A program made the position numbers and the translations under genes. From Paracoccus sulfuroxidans (lineage in GTDB: Bacteria > Pseudomonadota > Alphaproteobacteria > Rhodobacterales > Rhodobacteraceae): a stretch of DNA of 64,000 bases. Location of the stretch: NCBI RefSeq assembly GCF_007830335.1, contig NZ_VLKU01000003.1:186001-250000 (forward strand). The letters run 5' to 3'. Of the stretch, positions 45,860-54,378 are shown in pieces; positions within the stretch are counted from its first letter, which is position 1; each line of letters opens with the position of its first letter. Below the pieces are notes generated by a model that worked only from the letters and a program-made list of their open reading frames with translations, was not told the origin of the DNA and did not search any database.

Positions 45860-47482
45860 TTACATGGTTTCTCGCAGCCGGAACCGCTGGATCTTGCCGC
45901 TTTCGGTCTTGGGCAGCGCGTCCCTGAAGATGACCGAGCGGGGGTATTTATAGGGCGCGATCAGCGCCTTCACGTGATCCTGCAGGGCTTTCGTCCGCAG
46001 GGGATCGCCCGCAAGGCCGGGGCGCAGCACGACATGCGCCTCTACGATCTGGCCGCGATCGGCGTCGGGCGCGCCGATGACCGCGCATTCCAGCACATCG
46101 GGATGGGCAAGCAGCGCCGCTTCGACCTCGGGGCCCGCGATATTGTAACCCGAGGACAGGATGATCCCGTCCTGCCGCGCGGCGAAGTGGAAATAGCCGT
46201 CCTCATCTTGCAGGAAGGCGTCGCCCGTCAGGTTCCAGCCGTCCTTCACATAGGCGCGCTGCTTGGCCTCATCCTGCATATAGCGGCAGCCCAAGGGGCC
46301 GCGCACGGCCAGCCGCCCGATCTCTCCGCGCGGCAGTTCCGCGCCGTCGGGGCCGATCACCTTGGCCTCGAACCCCGCGACGGGACGGCCGGTGCAGGCG
46401 GGGCGCGAGTCGCCGAAGCGGTTGGTGATGAAGATATGCAGCATCTCGGTCGCGCCGATGCCGTCGAGCATGGGTTTGCCGGTGCGGGTGATCCATTCCT
46501 CATAGATGGGCGCGGGCAGCGTCTCGCCAGCCGAGACGGCGGCGCGCAGCGAGGACAGGTCCGCCCCTTCTGCCATGGCGTTCAGCATCACGCGGTAAGC
46601 GGTGGGCGCGGTGAAGCAGATCGTGGCCTTGTGGCGCTGGATGATCTCGATCATGCGGGGCGGGGTCGCGTCCTCCAGCAGCACGGCCTGCGCGCCAAAG
46701 CGCAGCGGAAAGATCGCGAGGCCCCCCAAGCCGAAGGTGAAGGCTAGGGGCGGCGAGCCCACCAACACATCCTCGGGCGTGACGGCCAGCACCTCGCGCG
46801 CGTAAAGATCCGCGATCATCAGCAGGTCGCGGTGGAAATGCATGGTGGCTTTCGGCTCTCCGGTCGTGCCCGAGGTGAAGGCCAAGAGTGCCACATCATC
46901 GCGCCCGGTGCGGACCGGATCGAAGCGGACGGGCTTGGCCAGCGCGGCGCGGTCCAGCTCTCCATCATGGTTGGCGGTGCCGTCAAAGCCGATCACCCGC
47001 ATCGGCTGGTCGGTCTCCTTGGCGGCCTGCACGATCTCATCCATGATGCGGGTGTCGCAGAGCACATGGCTGACGCGGGCTTTCTTCACGATCTTGACCA
47101 GCTCTCCCGCGCGCAGCATGGGCATGGTGTTGACCGCGACGCCGCCCGCCTTCGTCACCCCCAGCCAGGCCGCGACCATCGCCGGATTGTTGGCCGAGCG
47201 GATCAGCACGCGGTTGCCGGGCTTCAGCCCAAAATCCTCGATCAGCGCGCGGGCGATGCGGTTCGACCAGTCGGCCAACTCCTTGTAGGTCCGGGTCCGC
47301 CCGTTGCCGGTCAGCGCGATATGGTCGCCGAACCCGCGCGCGACCATCGCATCCGACAGCTCATGCCCCGCGTTCAGCCATTCGGGATAGTCGGGCCCCG
47401 TCGTCAGCTCGGGCCAGAGATCGAACGGAGGCAGGTTGTCGCGCGTGAAGCTGTCGACGTGACCGCTGGGTCCAAGTTGCAT
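45860..47482 (-). CDS. aromatic acid-CoA ligase, probably 2-aminobenzoate-CoA ligase
   Basis: 540 residues of the AMP-forming acyl-CoA synthetase family. Motifs: phosphate loop LLAFTSGTTGEPKATMHFH, adenylate-binding GIGATEMLHIF, hinge region SGYNIAGPEVEAAL and the adenylation Lys in LPKTESGKIQRF. The N-terminus GHVDSFTRDNLPPFDLWPEL is characteristic of proteins annotated 2-aminobenzoate-CoA or benzoate-CoA ligase. ATG 47482 has a CGGAGG ribosome site; the frame is open further upstream but that sequence is unlike the family. It would activate the imported acid to its CoA thioester, the substrate of the monooxygenase-reductase. Confidence 0.86.
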   Translation of the reverse strand: MQLGPSGHVDSFTRDNLPPFDLWPELTTGPDYPEWLNAGHELSDAMVARGFGDHIALTGNGRTRTYKELADWSNRIARALIEDFGLKPGNRVLIRSANNPAMVAAWLGVTKAGGVAVNTMPMLRAGELVKIVKKARVSHVLCDTRIMDEIVQAAKETDQPMRVIGFDGTANHDGELDRAALAKPVRFDPVRTGRDDVALLAFTSGTTGEPKATMHFHRDLLMIADLYAREVLAVTPEDVLVGSPPLAFTFGLGGLAIFPLRFGAQAVLLEDATPPRMIEIIQRHKATICFTAPTAYRVMLNAMAEGADLSSLRAAVSAGETLPAPIYEEWITRTGKPMLDGIGATEMLHIFITNRFGDSRPACTGRPVAGFEAKVIGPDGAELPRGEIGRLAVRGPLGCRYMQDEAKQRAYVKDGWNLTGDAFLQDEDGYFHFAARQDGIILSSGYNIAGPEVEAALLAHPDVLECAVIGAPDADRGQIVEAHVVLRPGLAGDPLRTKALQDHVKALIAPYKYPRSVIFRDALPKTESGKIQRFRLRETM

Positions 47483-47671
47483 CTGTGGCCTCCGCTGGAC
47501 CGGCGGGGTCGCGACCGCGCCGATGGGGTAAGCCTGCCTGATTGTCGACATGCGCGATGCCATGGACCGAGGCGTCGGCGCAGGCATGCCCGCACCGCTT
47601 CCGCGACCTGCATCTTGCGCCTCCACTTCGCAGGGCAGGTTTCGAAAGAAAGCTTGCACCCTCCGAAATTT

Positions 47672-47692
47672 ATTTCAAGCTTAAAATGAATA
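47672..47692 (-). promoter_or_regulatory. candidate MarR-type operator, copy 2
   Basis: On the minus strand the core ATTTTAAGCTTGAAAT (47687-47672) followed by AAATT is palindromic around AAGCTT with one mismatch. It differs from copy 1 (32911) at a single position and lies about 190 bases before the ligase start in a 285-base gap. The gap contains no convincing gene, so a leader of roughly 180 bases would be expected. Confidence 0.7.
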
Positions 47693-47767
47693 GGCGCGAA
47701 AATCGGCAGGCCGGAATGCAAAACGCCCCGCCGGATGGGCCGGGCGCGGATGCGGCGCGGCGCGGGA

Positions 47768-48388
47768 TCAGCGGGCCAGCATGGCCTGAAGCTGGGGCCA
47801 GAATTCCTGCGCGCCCTGCCACAGCATGGTGGCCGCGACATAGACGATGATGCCAAGGCCCATATAGGCGATCCAGCGGTGGCGGTGCAGCAGCCGGGCG
47901 ATGAAGCTGGCGGCCAGCCCCATCAGCGCGATCGAAAACACGAGCCCGATCACCAGCACCGTCGGATGCTCTCGCGCGGCCCCGGCAACGGCCAGCACAT
48001 TGTCGAGCGACATCGAGACATCGGCCAGCACGATCTGCAGCGCGGCCTGACCGAAGGTCTTGGTCGGAGGAGGCGCAGCATCGGGATGCTCATCCGCGCT
48101 GTCGCCGCTGCGCAGCTCACGGTACATTTTCCAGCAGACCCAGCTGAGCAGCAGCCCACCCGCCAGAATGACGCCGGGAATGCCCATGACCCAGGTGGCA
48201 AACAGCGCCAGACCGATGCGCAGCACGGTCGCGGCCAGAATGCCGAACAGGATGGCGCGGGATCGCAGTTCCGCCGGCAGGCCCGCGGCGGCCAGTCCGA
48301 TGACGACGGCATTGTCTCCGGCCAGCACCAGATCAATGCCGATCACTTCCAGCAGCGTGGTCAGACCGCTTGCGGTAAAAAGCTCCAT
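47768..48388 (-). CDS. TerC-family membrane protein (short, YjbE-like)
   Basis: 206 residues from ATG 48388 (GGAGAG ribosome site) with about seven helices. The two acidic repeat helices are LLEVIGIDLVLAGDNAVVIGLA near the N-terminus and IVLADVSMSLDNVLAVAGAA after a short Asp/Pro-rich loop. YjbE-type proteins are linked to manganese handling. Paralogue of the longer TerC at 23010; both share the decamer TTGACGACCG at 90-96 bases before the start. Confidence 0.87.
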   Translation of the reverse strand: MELFTASGLTTLLEVIGIDLVLAGDNAVVIGLAAAGLPAELRSRAILFGILAATVLRIGLALFATWVMGIPGVILAGGLLLSWVCWKMYRELRSGDSADEHPDAAPPPTKTFGQAALQIVLADVSMSLDNVLAVAGAAREHPTVLVIGLVFSIALMGLAASFIARLLHRHRWIAYMGLGIIVYVAATMLWQGAQEFWPQLQAMLAR

Positions 48389-48613
48389 CTCGCTCTCCGG
48401 CTGTGCCGACCCAAGGGTTCGCGGGCCGACGAGAGGGGGCCGCATGCGCGCGGCCAAGGCTCAAGCTGTTTCGCCGATGGGCGCGGTCGTCAACCCGGAA
48501 ACGACGCCGACATATCCTTGATGCGTCTGGCGCATTGCCCTTGCGGCGCGTTCTGCGCAGTATTCCGCCACGTCCGCGCGCCCCTGCGGGCGGGCCGTTG
48601 GAAAGGAATGACG

Positions 48614-49567
48614 ATGCAGAAACGCGCACTGGGCCGGACCGGTCTTTCGATTGCTCCGCTGGTTTTCGGCGGGAACGTGTTCGGCTGGACCGCCGATGAA
48701 AAGACCAGCTTCGACCTGCTGGACGCTTTCGTCGACCATGGCTTCAACGCGATCGACACCGCCGATGTTTATTCGTCATGGGCGCCGGGCAATTCGGGCG
48801 GCGAATCGGAGACGGTGATTGGCCGCTGGCTGAAGGCGCGCCCCGGCATGCGCGAACGGGTGGTGATCTTCACCAAGGTCGGCTCGGATCTGGGCCAGCC
48901 CGGTCAGAAGGGTCTGTCGGCGCGCTGGATCGCAGAGGCGGTCGAGGGCTCTCTGCGCCGCCTGCAGACCGACCGGATCGACCTTTACTTCTCGCATTGG
49001 GCCGACCCCGAGACGCCCTATGCCGAAACGCTGGGGGCCTATGACGCGCTGCTGAAGGCCGGAAAGATCGGCGCCATCGGGGCCTCGAACCTTGATGCCG
49101 CGCAGCTGGGCGAGGCGCTGCAGGTCTCGCGCGATCAGGGCCTGCCCGCCTATCAGGTGCTGCAGCCGGAATATAACCTCTATTCGCGCGACAGTTTCGA
49201 AGGTCCGCTGGCCGATCTTTGCATCCGCGAAGGGGTGGGCGTGGTCAACTACTATGGCTTGGCGGCGGGCTTCCTGACCGGGAAATACCGCACGCAGGCG
49301 GATGTCGAGCGGTCGTCGCGCAGCAACCGCATCGGCAGCTACATGAACCCCAAGGGGCAGGCGATTCTGGCCGCGCTGGATCAGGTGGCGAAGGCGCATG
49401 GCGCGCAGCCCGCCGAGGTGGCGCTGGCCTGGCTGATGACCCGCCCGGGCGTCACCGCACCTATCGCCAGCGCGACCAGCCTTGCGCAGCTGGCACCGCT
49501 GATGAAATCGGCGGAGCTTAGCTTGACGGCCGAGGATCTGGCGGCGCTGGATCGGGCGAGCGCGTAA
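48614..49567 (+). CDS. aldo/keto reductase
   Basis: 317 residues of the AKR fold: start MQKRALGRTGLSIAPLVFGGNVFGW, catalytic region GFNAIDTADVYSSW with Asp and Tyr, and the NADP-binding SNLDAAQL and C-terminal TRPGVTAPIASATSLAQL. I chose ATG 48614 because AAAGGA lies 6 bases upstream; ATG 48608 is too close to it. Substrate unknown. Its last 50 bases overlap the end of the convergent HPP gene. Confidence 0.87.
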   Translation: MQKRALGRTGLSIAPLVFGGNVFGWTADEKTSFDLLDAFVDHGFNAIDTADVYSSWAPGNSGGESETVIGRWLKARPGMRERVVIFTKVGSDLGQPGQKGLSARWIAEAVEGSLRRLQTDRIDLYFSHWADPETPYAETLGAYDALLKAGKIGAIGASNLDAAQLGEALQVSRDQGLPAYQVLQPEYNLYSRDSFEGPLADLCIREGVGVVNYYGLAAGFLTGKYRTQADVERSSRSNRIGSYMNPKGQAILAALDQVAKAHGAQPAEVALAWLMTRPGVTAPIASATSLAQLAPLMKSAELSLTAEDLAALDRASA

Positions 49568-50756
49568 GCGCCTCACCCGCGATCAGCGGGCGCAGGGTCA
49601 GCCCCTGCGCCAGCACCCGCATCATGTCCGAGCGGGTGACGATACCCACCAGCCGCTCATCCTGCACCACCGGGACCGCTTGCAGGCCCTGATCGGCCAG
49701 CATGGGGATCAGCTCTCCGATGGGGGTCGAGGGGGCGACGGCCTTCGGGTCGCGGCGCATGATGTCGCCCGCCCGCATGCTGCCGCGCACGGTGGCACGG
49801 GCGAGCGCCCCCATGGCGGCGGCGAAGCTGTTGTGATGCGATGTCGCATGGTCGCGCGCCCGCTGGATCAGGTCGTTCTGGCTGATCAGGCCGCGCAGCC
49901 GCCCCTGCGCGCCGACCACCGGCACGGTCTTGAAATCATGCTTGCGAAACAGATCGGCCAGCACGCTCAGCCGGGTGCCGACGCGGACGGCCACCGGATC
50001 GCGCGTCATCACCTGACCCGCCGTGACCGCGCCATAGATGCGGCGCGCGGCCTCTTCCTCGGCGGCGACAAGGATGCGGCGCAGGTCGGCGGGGCCGATG
50101 TTCGGCGATTGCCGGAAGCGGTCCAGAATATCTTCAAGGTCCTCGGTCGAGAGGCTTGAGGCCGCATCCGTTTCACTCGACGGCTCGGGCGGCTGGCGGA
50201 AGGGATATTTGCGCCCCGTCGCCCGGTTCCAGATCACCGCCATCAGCACCAGAAGAGCGGTGTCGAGCAGGATCGGCGACAGCGCGAAGACATAGCCCGG
50301 ATGGCCCGCGTGCTGCACCTCCAGCACGGTGGCAAGCGCGACCGCCGCTCCCGGCGGATGCAGGGAACGCGTCAGCCCCATGACGCAGATCGCAAGCCCC
50401 ACCGCCAGCGCGATCGAGACCGGCGGCGGCATCGGCACCAGCATCACCGTCAGCGCGACCAGCGCCGCCGAGGTATTGCCGACGATGGCCGACCACGGCT
50501 GCGCAAGCGGCGAGTTCGGGATCGAGAACAGCAGAAACGCCGTCGCCCCCATGGGCGCGACCAGCAGCGCCTGTTGCAGGCTGCTGCCCCCCAGCATCCG
50601 CGCATGCGCCAACAAGAGGCCCACCGCCAGCAGGCCCAGCCCGGCGCCAAGGCCCGCCCGGAAGGGCTCGGCCCCGCGCGGGCGATGCATGGCAGGGCCA
50701 AGCGCATGCAGAAACCTGCGCAGGCGCGAGCCGTGGGGATGGGGCGAAGCCGTCAT
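49518..50756 (-). CDS. HPP-family membrane protein with C-terminal CBS pair
   Basis: 412 residues. The N-terminal membrane part (about 30-175) contains the name-giving motif SLHPPGAAVALATV. The C-terminal half has two CBS domains (about 240-300 and 320-385: VMTRDPVAVRVGTRLSVLADLF and IMRRDPKAVAPSTPIGELI), which normally bind adenine nucleotides to regulate the protein. HPP proteins have been linked to nitrite transport in phototrophs; here the substrate is unknown. The 3' end overlaps the convergent aldo/keto reductase by 50 bases. Confidence 0.85.
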   Translation of the reverse strand: MTASPHPHGSRLRRFLHALGPAMHRPRGAEPFRAGLGAGLGLLAVGLLLAHARMLGGSSLQQALLVAPMGATAFLLFSIPNSPLAQPWSAIVGNTSAALVALTVMLVPMPPPVSIALAVGLAICVMGLTRSLHPPGAAVALATVLEVQHAGHPGYVFALSPILLDTALLVLMAVIWNRATGRKYPFRQPPEPSSETDAASSLSTEDLEDILDRFRQSPNIGPADLRRILVAAEEEAARRIYGAVTAGQVMTRDPVAVRVGTRLSVLADLFRKHDFKTVPVVGAQGRLRGLISQNDLIQRARDHATSHHNSFAAAMGALARATVRGSMRAGDIMRRDPKAVAPSTPIGELIPMLADQGLQAVPVVQDERLVGIVTRSDMMRVLAQGLTLRPLIAGEALTRSPDPAPPDPRPSS

Positions 50757-51010
50757 GCTGTCATCCGATTGATCTTGCGGACCGACGTTGGAAGGTCATC
50801 TAACCCGGATCCAGTTGAAAGAACAAGGTTCCGACCTTCGGCGGGCGCGCGTGCCGGATTGGAACATGGTCTGCCAGCCGGGCCTTCGGCGGAACAAAGT
50901 TCCAGAAGGCGTCGGGCACGCCAAAGGCATGGGCCTTGCAGAAAATCGTTGCAGGGCAGGGGTTCGCTGGTTACCTCGGTCGGGACCGCCTCGATCAGGA
51001 CCCTGACCGG

Positions 51011-51421
51011 ATGACATCGGCCCCACAGCACGCGCCCCGCGACCAGAGCCACGGCTTCTGGCGCAGCCTGCTGTTGCAGGTCATGGTCTGCGTTCTGGTG
51101 ATCCTCGCCTGGGCGAATGGCGCGGCCGCCGGGCGGATGGCAGGGTATGAGCTGGTGCTGGGCTCCAGCCTGTGCGCCACCATGGGCGAGGCCATGCCCG
51201 CCGATGCCGAGACGCCGTTTTCCGACGACATGCGGCATTGCAAGGCGCTTTGCGACCTTGTCCATGCTGGCCATGACATGCTGCCCCTGACCGATCAGCC
51301 GATGCCGCAGCCCCGCGCGCTGGCCACGGCGCTGGTCGTGCCGCTGCCGCCCGGGCTGACGATCAACCGGCCTGACTACCTGCGGCCTGCGGCAAGGGCC
51401 TCTCCCCACCTCGTGCGCTGA
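51011..51421 (+). CDS. small single-helix protein with Cys/His/Met-rich region
   Basis: 136 residues from ATG 51011, chosen over 50936 because the extra residues look unstructured; neither start has a strong ribosome site. A hydrophobic segment FWRSLLLQVMVCVLVILAWANGAAAG is followed by a Cys-, His- and Met-rich region (GSSLCATMGEAMPAD...MRHCKALCDLVHAGHDMLP) that could bind copper or another metal. It resembles small periplasmic proteins found with PepSY membrane proteins (DUF2946-like), but I am not certain of the family. 45 bases before the PepSY gene, so probably one operon. Confidence 0.6.
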   Translation: MTSAPQHAPRDQSHGFWRSLLLQVMVCVLVILAWANGAAAGRMAGYELVLGSSLCATMGEAMPADAETPFSDDMRHCKALCDLVHAGHDMLPLTDQPMPQPRALATALVVPLPPGLTINRPDYLRPAARASPHLVR

Positions 51422-51466
51422 GTTTTCAATCGCTTCGGCGACCAACCTTGCACGAAAGACATATCC

Positions 51467-52825
51467 ATGACTGTGACACTGCCTGTCGGCGCGGCCCTTG
51501 GCCTGCGCCCGTTCCTGATGCGCTTGCATCTTTACGCTGGGCTGTTTGCCGCCCCCTTCATCCTGATCGCGGCGCTCAGCGGGACGCTGTATGTCCTGAC
51601 CCCGCCGCTGGAAAACTGGGTCTATCGCGACGCGCTTTACACCGACGGCGGCGGCACCCCGCTGCCGCTCTCGACGCAGGCTGAGGCGGCGCGGGCGGCG
51701 GTCGGCCCCGACCTGCGCCTGCATGCGGTGCGTCCCGCGTCTGCGCCCGGCCAGACCTCGCGCTTCCTGTTCGCCGATCCCAGCTTGGGCGAATCCCAGC
51801 ATCGCACGATCTTCGTCGACCCCGCCTCGCTGGAGGTCAGGGGCGATCTCACCACCTATGGCACCAGCGGCGTGCTGCCCTTGCGCATGCAGATCGACCT
51901 GTTCCACCGCAGCCTGATGCTGGGCGACTGGGGACGGCTATACTCTGAGCTCGCGGCCTCGTGGCTGTGGATCTCGGTCATCGGCGGCGTGGTGATGTGG
52001 AGCTGGCGGCGCAGGGTCGCCGTGCCCCGCCTGTCGCAGATGCGCGCCCCGCAGCGCCGCGCAAGGCTGCATATGCTGATCGGGCTGTGGCTGAGCGTCG
52101 GGCTGATCTTCCTGTCTGCGACGGGGCTGACCTGGTCGCAATATGCGGGCGGGCGCATCGACGCGCTGCGCAATGCCTTGGGCTGGATCACCCCTTCGGT
52201 CAGCCTGTCTTTGGATGCTGCTGCCCCCGAGGCCACCCATTCCGAGCATATGGATCACACCCAACACGGCATGATGGCCGAGCCCGCCTTGCCGCAGGAT
52301 TGGGCGCAATCGCTGGATGCGGTGGCGCAGGTCGCGGTCGCGGGCGGCCTCGATTCGCCCTATCTGGAGCTGCGGCTGCCAAGGCCGAATCAGGCCTGGC
52401 TGGTGCGGGAATATGACCGCTCGTACCCCACGCAGGTCGATACGGTGGCCGTTGATCCGGCGATGCTGGAAATTACCAGCCGCGCCGATTTTGCCGAGTT
52501 CCCGCTGATCGCCAAGCTGGTCCGCTGGGGCATCGACATCCATATGGGAGAGATGTTCGGGACCGCGAACCGCATCCTGATGGCGGTGATCGGCCTGGGT
52601 GTCAGCCTGATGATCGGCTATGGCTATGCGATCTGGTGGCGCAAAAGGCCGCCCGCAGGCAGCCCGGTCCAGACCCTGACGCGCAGCTGGTCCCGCATGT
52701 CGCCGGGCGCGCGGGTCGCGGCAGTGGCCGTCGCGCTGGCGCTTGGCTGGGCGCTGCCGGTGATGGGCGCGAGCCTTGCCGCCTTTGTCGCCATCGACCT
52801 GCTGCGCTGGCAGATGGCGGGCTGA
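51467..52825 (+). CDS. PepSY-associated membrane protein, metal or siderophore reductase-like
   Basis: 452 residues with four main membrane helices (about 17-38, 155-176, 200-220, 375-400), arranged as in PepSY_TM proteins, where conserved His residues such as those in MRLHLYAGLFAAPF, DLFHRSLM and RLHMLIGLWLS are placed to bind haem. A periplasmic loop contains a His/Met cluster (SEHMDHTQHGMM). Such proteins often accompany TonB receptors and are thought to reduce ferric siderophores or handle copper. No receptor gene is nearby. Co-directional with the small Cys/His protein upstream. Confidence 0.82.
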   Translation: MTVTLPVGAALGLRPFLMRLHLYAGLFAAPFILIAALSGTLYVLTPPLENWVYRDALYTDGGGTPLPLSTQAEAARAAVGPDLRLHAVRPASAPGQTSRFLFADPSLGESQHRTIFVDPASLEVRGDLTTYGTSGVLPLRMQIDLFHRSLMLGDWGRLYSELAASWLWISVIGGVVMWSWRRRVAVPRLSQMRAPQRRARLHMLIGLWLSVGLIFLSATGLTWSQYAGGRIDALRNALGWITPSVSLSLDAAAPEATHSEHMDHTQHGMMAEPALPQDWAQSLDAVAQVAVAGGLDSPYLELRLPRPNQAWLVREYDRSYPTQVDTVAVDPAMLEITSRADFAEFPLIAKLVRWGIDIHMGEMFGTANRILMAVIGLGVSLMIGYGYAIWWRKRPPAGSPVQTLTRSWSRMSPGARVAAVAVALALGWALPVMGASLAAFVAIDLLRWQMAG

Positions 52826-52929
52826 CTCTGGCCCGCCGAGGGGCGGCGGCGATCCCGCGCCGCCCTTCACCAGCTTGACATCCGCCCCGCCACCCTGACC
52901 TTGGACCCATGACGGAGGCGGAGGCGCGG

Positions 52930-53694
52930 ATGCAGGCCAGTATCGATCTGAACTCGGATCTGGGCGAGGGGTTCGGCCCCTGGGCCATGGGCAATGACGC
53001 GGCTCTGCTAGATCTGGTCAGCAGCGCCAATATCGCCTGTGGCGGCCACGCCAGTGACCCCGACACGATGCACGCCACCCTTGCGCTGGCCCGTGCGCGC
53101 GGCGTCGTGGTGGGGGCGCATCCGGGCTATGCCGACCCGCTTGGCTTTGGCCGCCGCATCATCCCGATGACGCCCGAGGCCATCGGCCGCATGATCGCCG
53201 CGCAGATCGGCGCGCTGCAGGGCGTGGCGGCGCTGGCCGGGGTGCCGGTGCGCTATGTCAAGCTGCATGGCGCGCTGGCCAATCTGGCCGCCGATGACGC
53301 CGCCGTCGCGCATGCCGTCGTTCAGGCGGTCGCGGCGATGCAGGGGCTGGCGGTGCTGGCGATCTCGGGCACGGTGCTTGAGGAGGCGGCGCGGGACGCG
53401 GGCCTGCCGGTCTATTCCGAGATTTTCGCCGACCGCGCCTATCTGGCGAATGGCCGCCTTGCGCCGCGTGCGCGCCCCGATGCGGTCCTGCATGACGCCG
53501 ATGAGGCGGCGGATCGGCTCCTGCGCTTTCTGGAAACCGGGCTGATGCCCAGCGTCGACGGCCCCCCGGTGCGGCTGAGGGCGGATTCGATCTGCGTCCA
53601 TGGCGACAGCCCGGATGCAGTGGCCATGGCGCAGCAGATCCGTGCGGAACTGACCGCGCAGGGCGTGACCATCGCGCCGTTTCTGGCGGGCTAG
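52930..53694 (+). CDS. pxpA: 5-oxoprolinase subunit A (LamB/YcsF family)
   Basis: 254 residues with the family N-terminus SIDLNSDLGEGFGPWAMGNDAALLDLVSSANIACGGHASD and GAHPGYADPLGFGRR. I chose ATG 52930 because GGCGGAGG lies just upstream and the mature fold begins at once; ATG 52909 lacks a ribosome site. With PxpB and PxpC it hydrolyses 5-oxoproline (pyroglutamate) to glutamate using ATP in the cytoplasm. Confidence 0.92.
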   Translation: MQASIDLNSDLGEGFGPWAMGNDAALLDLVSSANIACGGHASDPDTMHATLALARARGVVVGAHPGYADPLGFGRRIIPMTPEAIGRMIAAQIGALQGVAALAGVPVRYVKLHGALANLAADDAAVAHAVVQAVAAMQGLAVLAISGTVLEEAARDAGLPVYSEIFADRAYLANGRLAPRARPDAVLHDADEAADRLLRFLETGLMPSVDGPPVRLRADSICVHGDSPDAVAMAQQIRAELTAQGVTIAPFLAG

Positions 53695-53697
53695 GCG

Positions 53698-54378
53698 ATG
53701 CTCGCGCCCCCGCTTCTGCGCCCGGTCGCCGAACATGGCCTGCTGGTCGAATTCGGCGCGCTGATGACGCCCGAGGTGCATGAGCGTGTCCTGCAACTCG
53801 ACGCGGCGCTGACGCGGCAGCCCTTCCCCGGCTTTGCCGAGGCCGTGCCGGGCTCGGCCACGCTGCTGGTGCGCTTTGATCCGCTGGTGGCCGATCACCA
53901 CAGCGTCGGCGCGCATGTGCTGGCGCTGCTGGGCGCGCCCTTCACCGCGCCGCAGCCCCGGCTGCATGAGATGCCCGTCTGCTATGACGCCGAGCTTTCC
54001 CCGGATCTGCGCGATGTCGCGGCGGCGACCGGGCTTTCGCCAGATGAGGTGATCGCGCAGCATCTGGCGGCCTCGTTCGAGGTCTCGATGTACGGGTTTG
54101 CGCCGGGCTATGCCTATCTGACGGGCGTGCCGCAGGCGATCCGGGTGCCGCGCAAGCCCGCGGCCATCCGCGACGTGCCACGGGGCAGTGTGCTGATTGC
54201 CGGGCAGCAATGCATCGTCTCGACCCTGACCATGCCGACGGGGTGGAGCATCATCGGCCGCTCGCCCCGCCGCGTCCTGACCGGCGACGCGGATCACCCG
54301 TTCCTCTTCGAGGTGGGTGATCGGGTGCGCTTTACCCGCATCACCCGGGCCGAGTTCGACTGGATGGAGGGCGCATGA
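53698..54378 (+). CDS. pxpB: 5-oxoprolinase subunit B (KipI family)
   Basis: 226 residues with the KipI/AHS1 features VRFDPL, YGFAPGYAYLTGVP, RVPRKPAAIRDVPRGSVLIAGQQ and STLTMPTGWSIIGRSP. It begins three bases after pxpA and overlaps pxpC by four. Together the two carboxyltransferase-like subunits phosphorylate and open the lactam. Confidence 0.92.
   Translation: MLAPPLLRPVAEHGLLVEFGALMTPEVHERVLQLDAALTRQPFPGFAEAVPGSATLLVRFDPLVADHHSVGAHVLALLGAPFTAPQPRLHEMPVCYDAELSPDLRDVAAATGLSPDEVIAQHLAASFEVSMYGFAPGYAYLTGVPQAIRVPRKPAAIRDVPRGSVLIAGQQCIVSTLTMPTGWSIIGRSPRRVLTGDADHPFLFEVGDRVRFTRITRAEFDWMEGA

Noticed and set aside
48484-48520. yybP-ykoY-like fragment GGTCGTCAAC with CGACATATCC on the plus strand before the aldo/keto reductase
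   Set aside because: The conserved GGGGAGUAG half and closing stem are absent, and the downstream gene is not a typical target.
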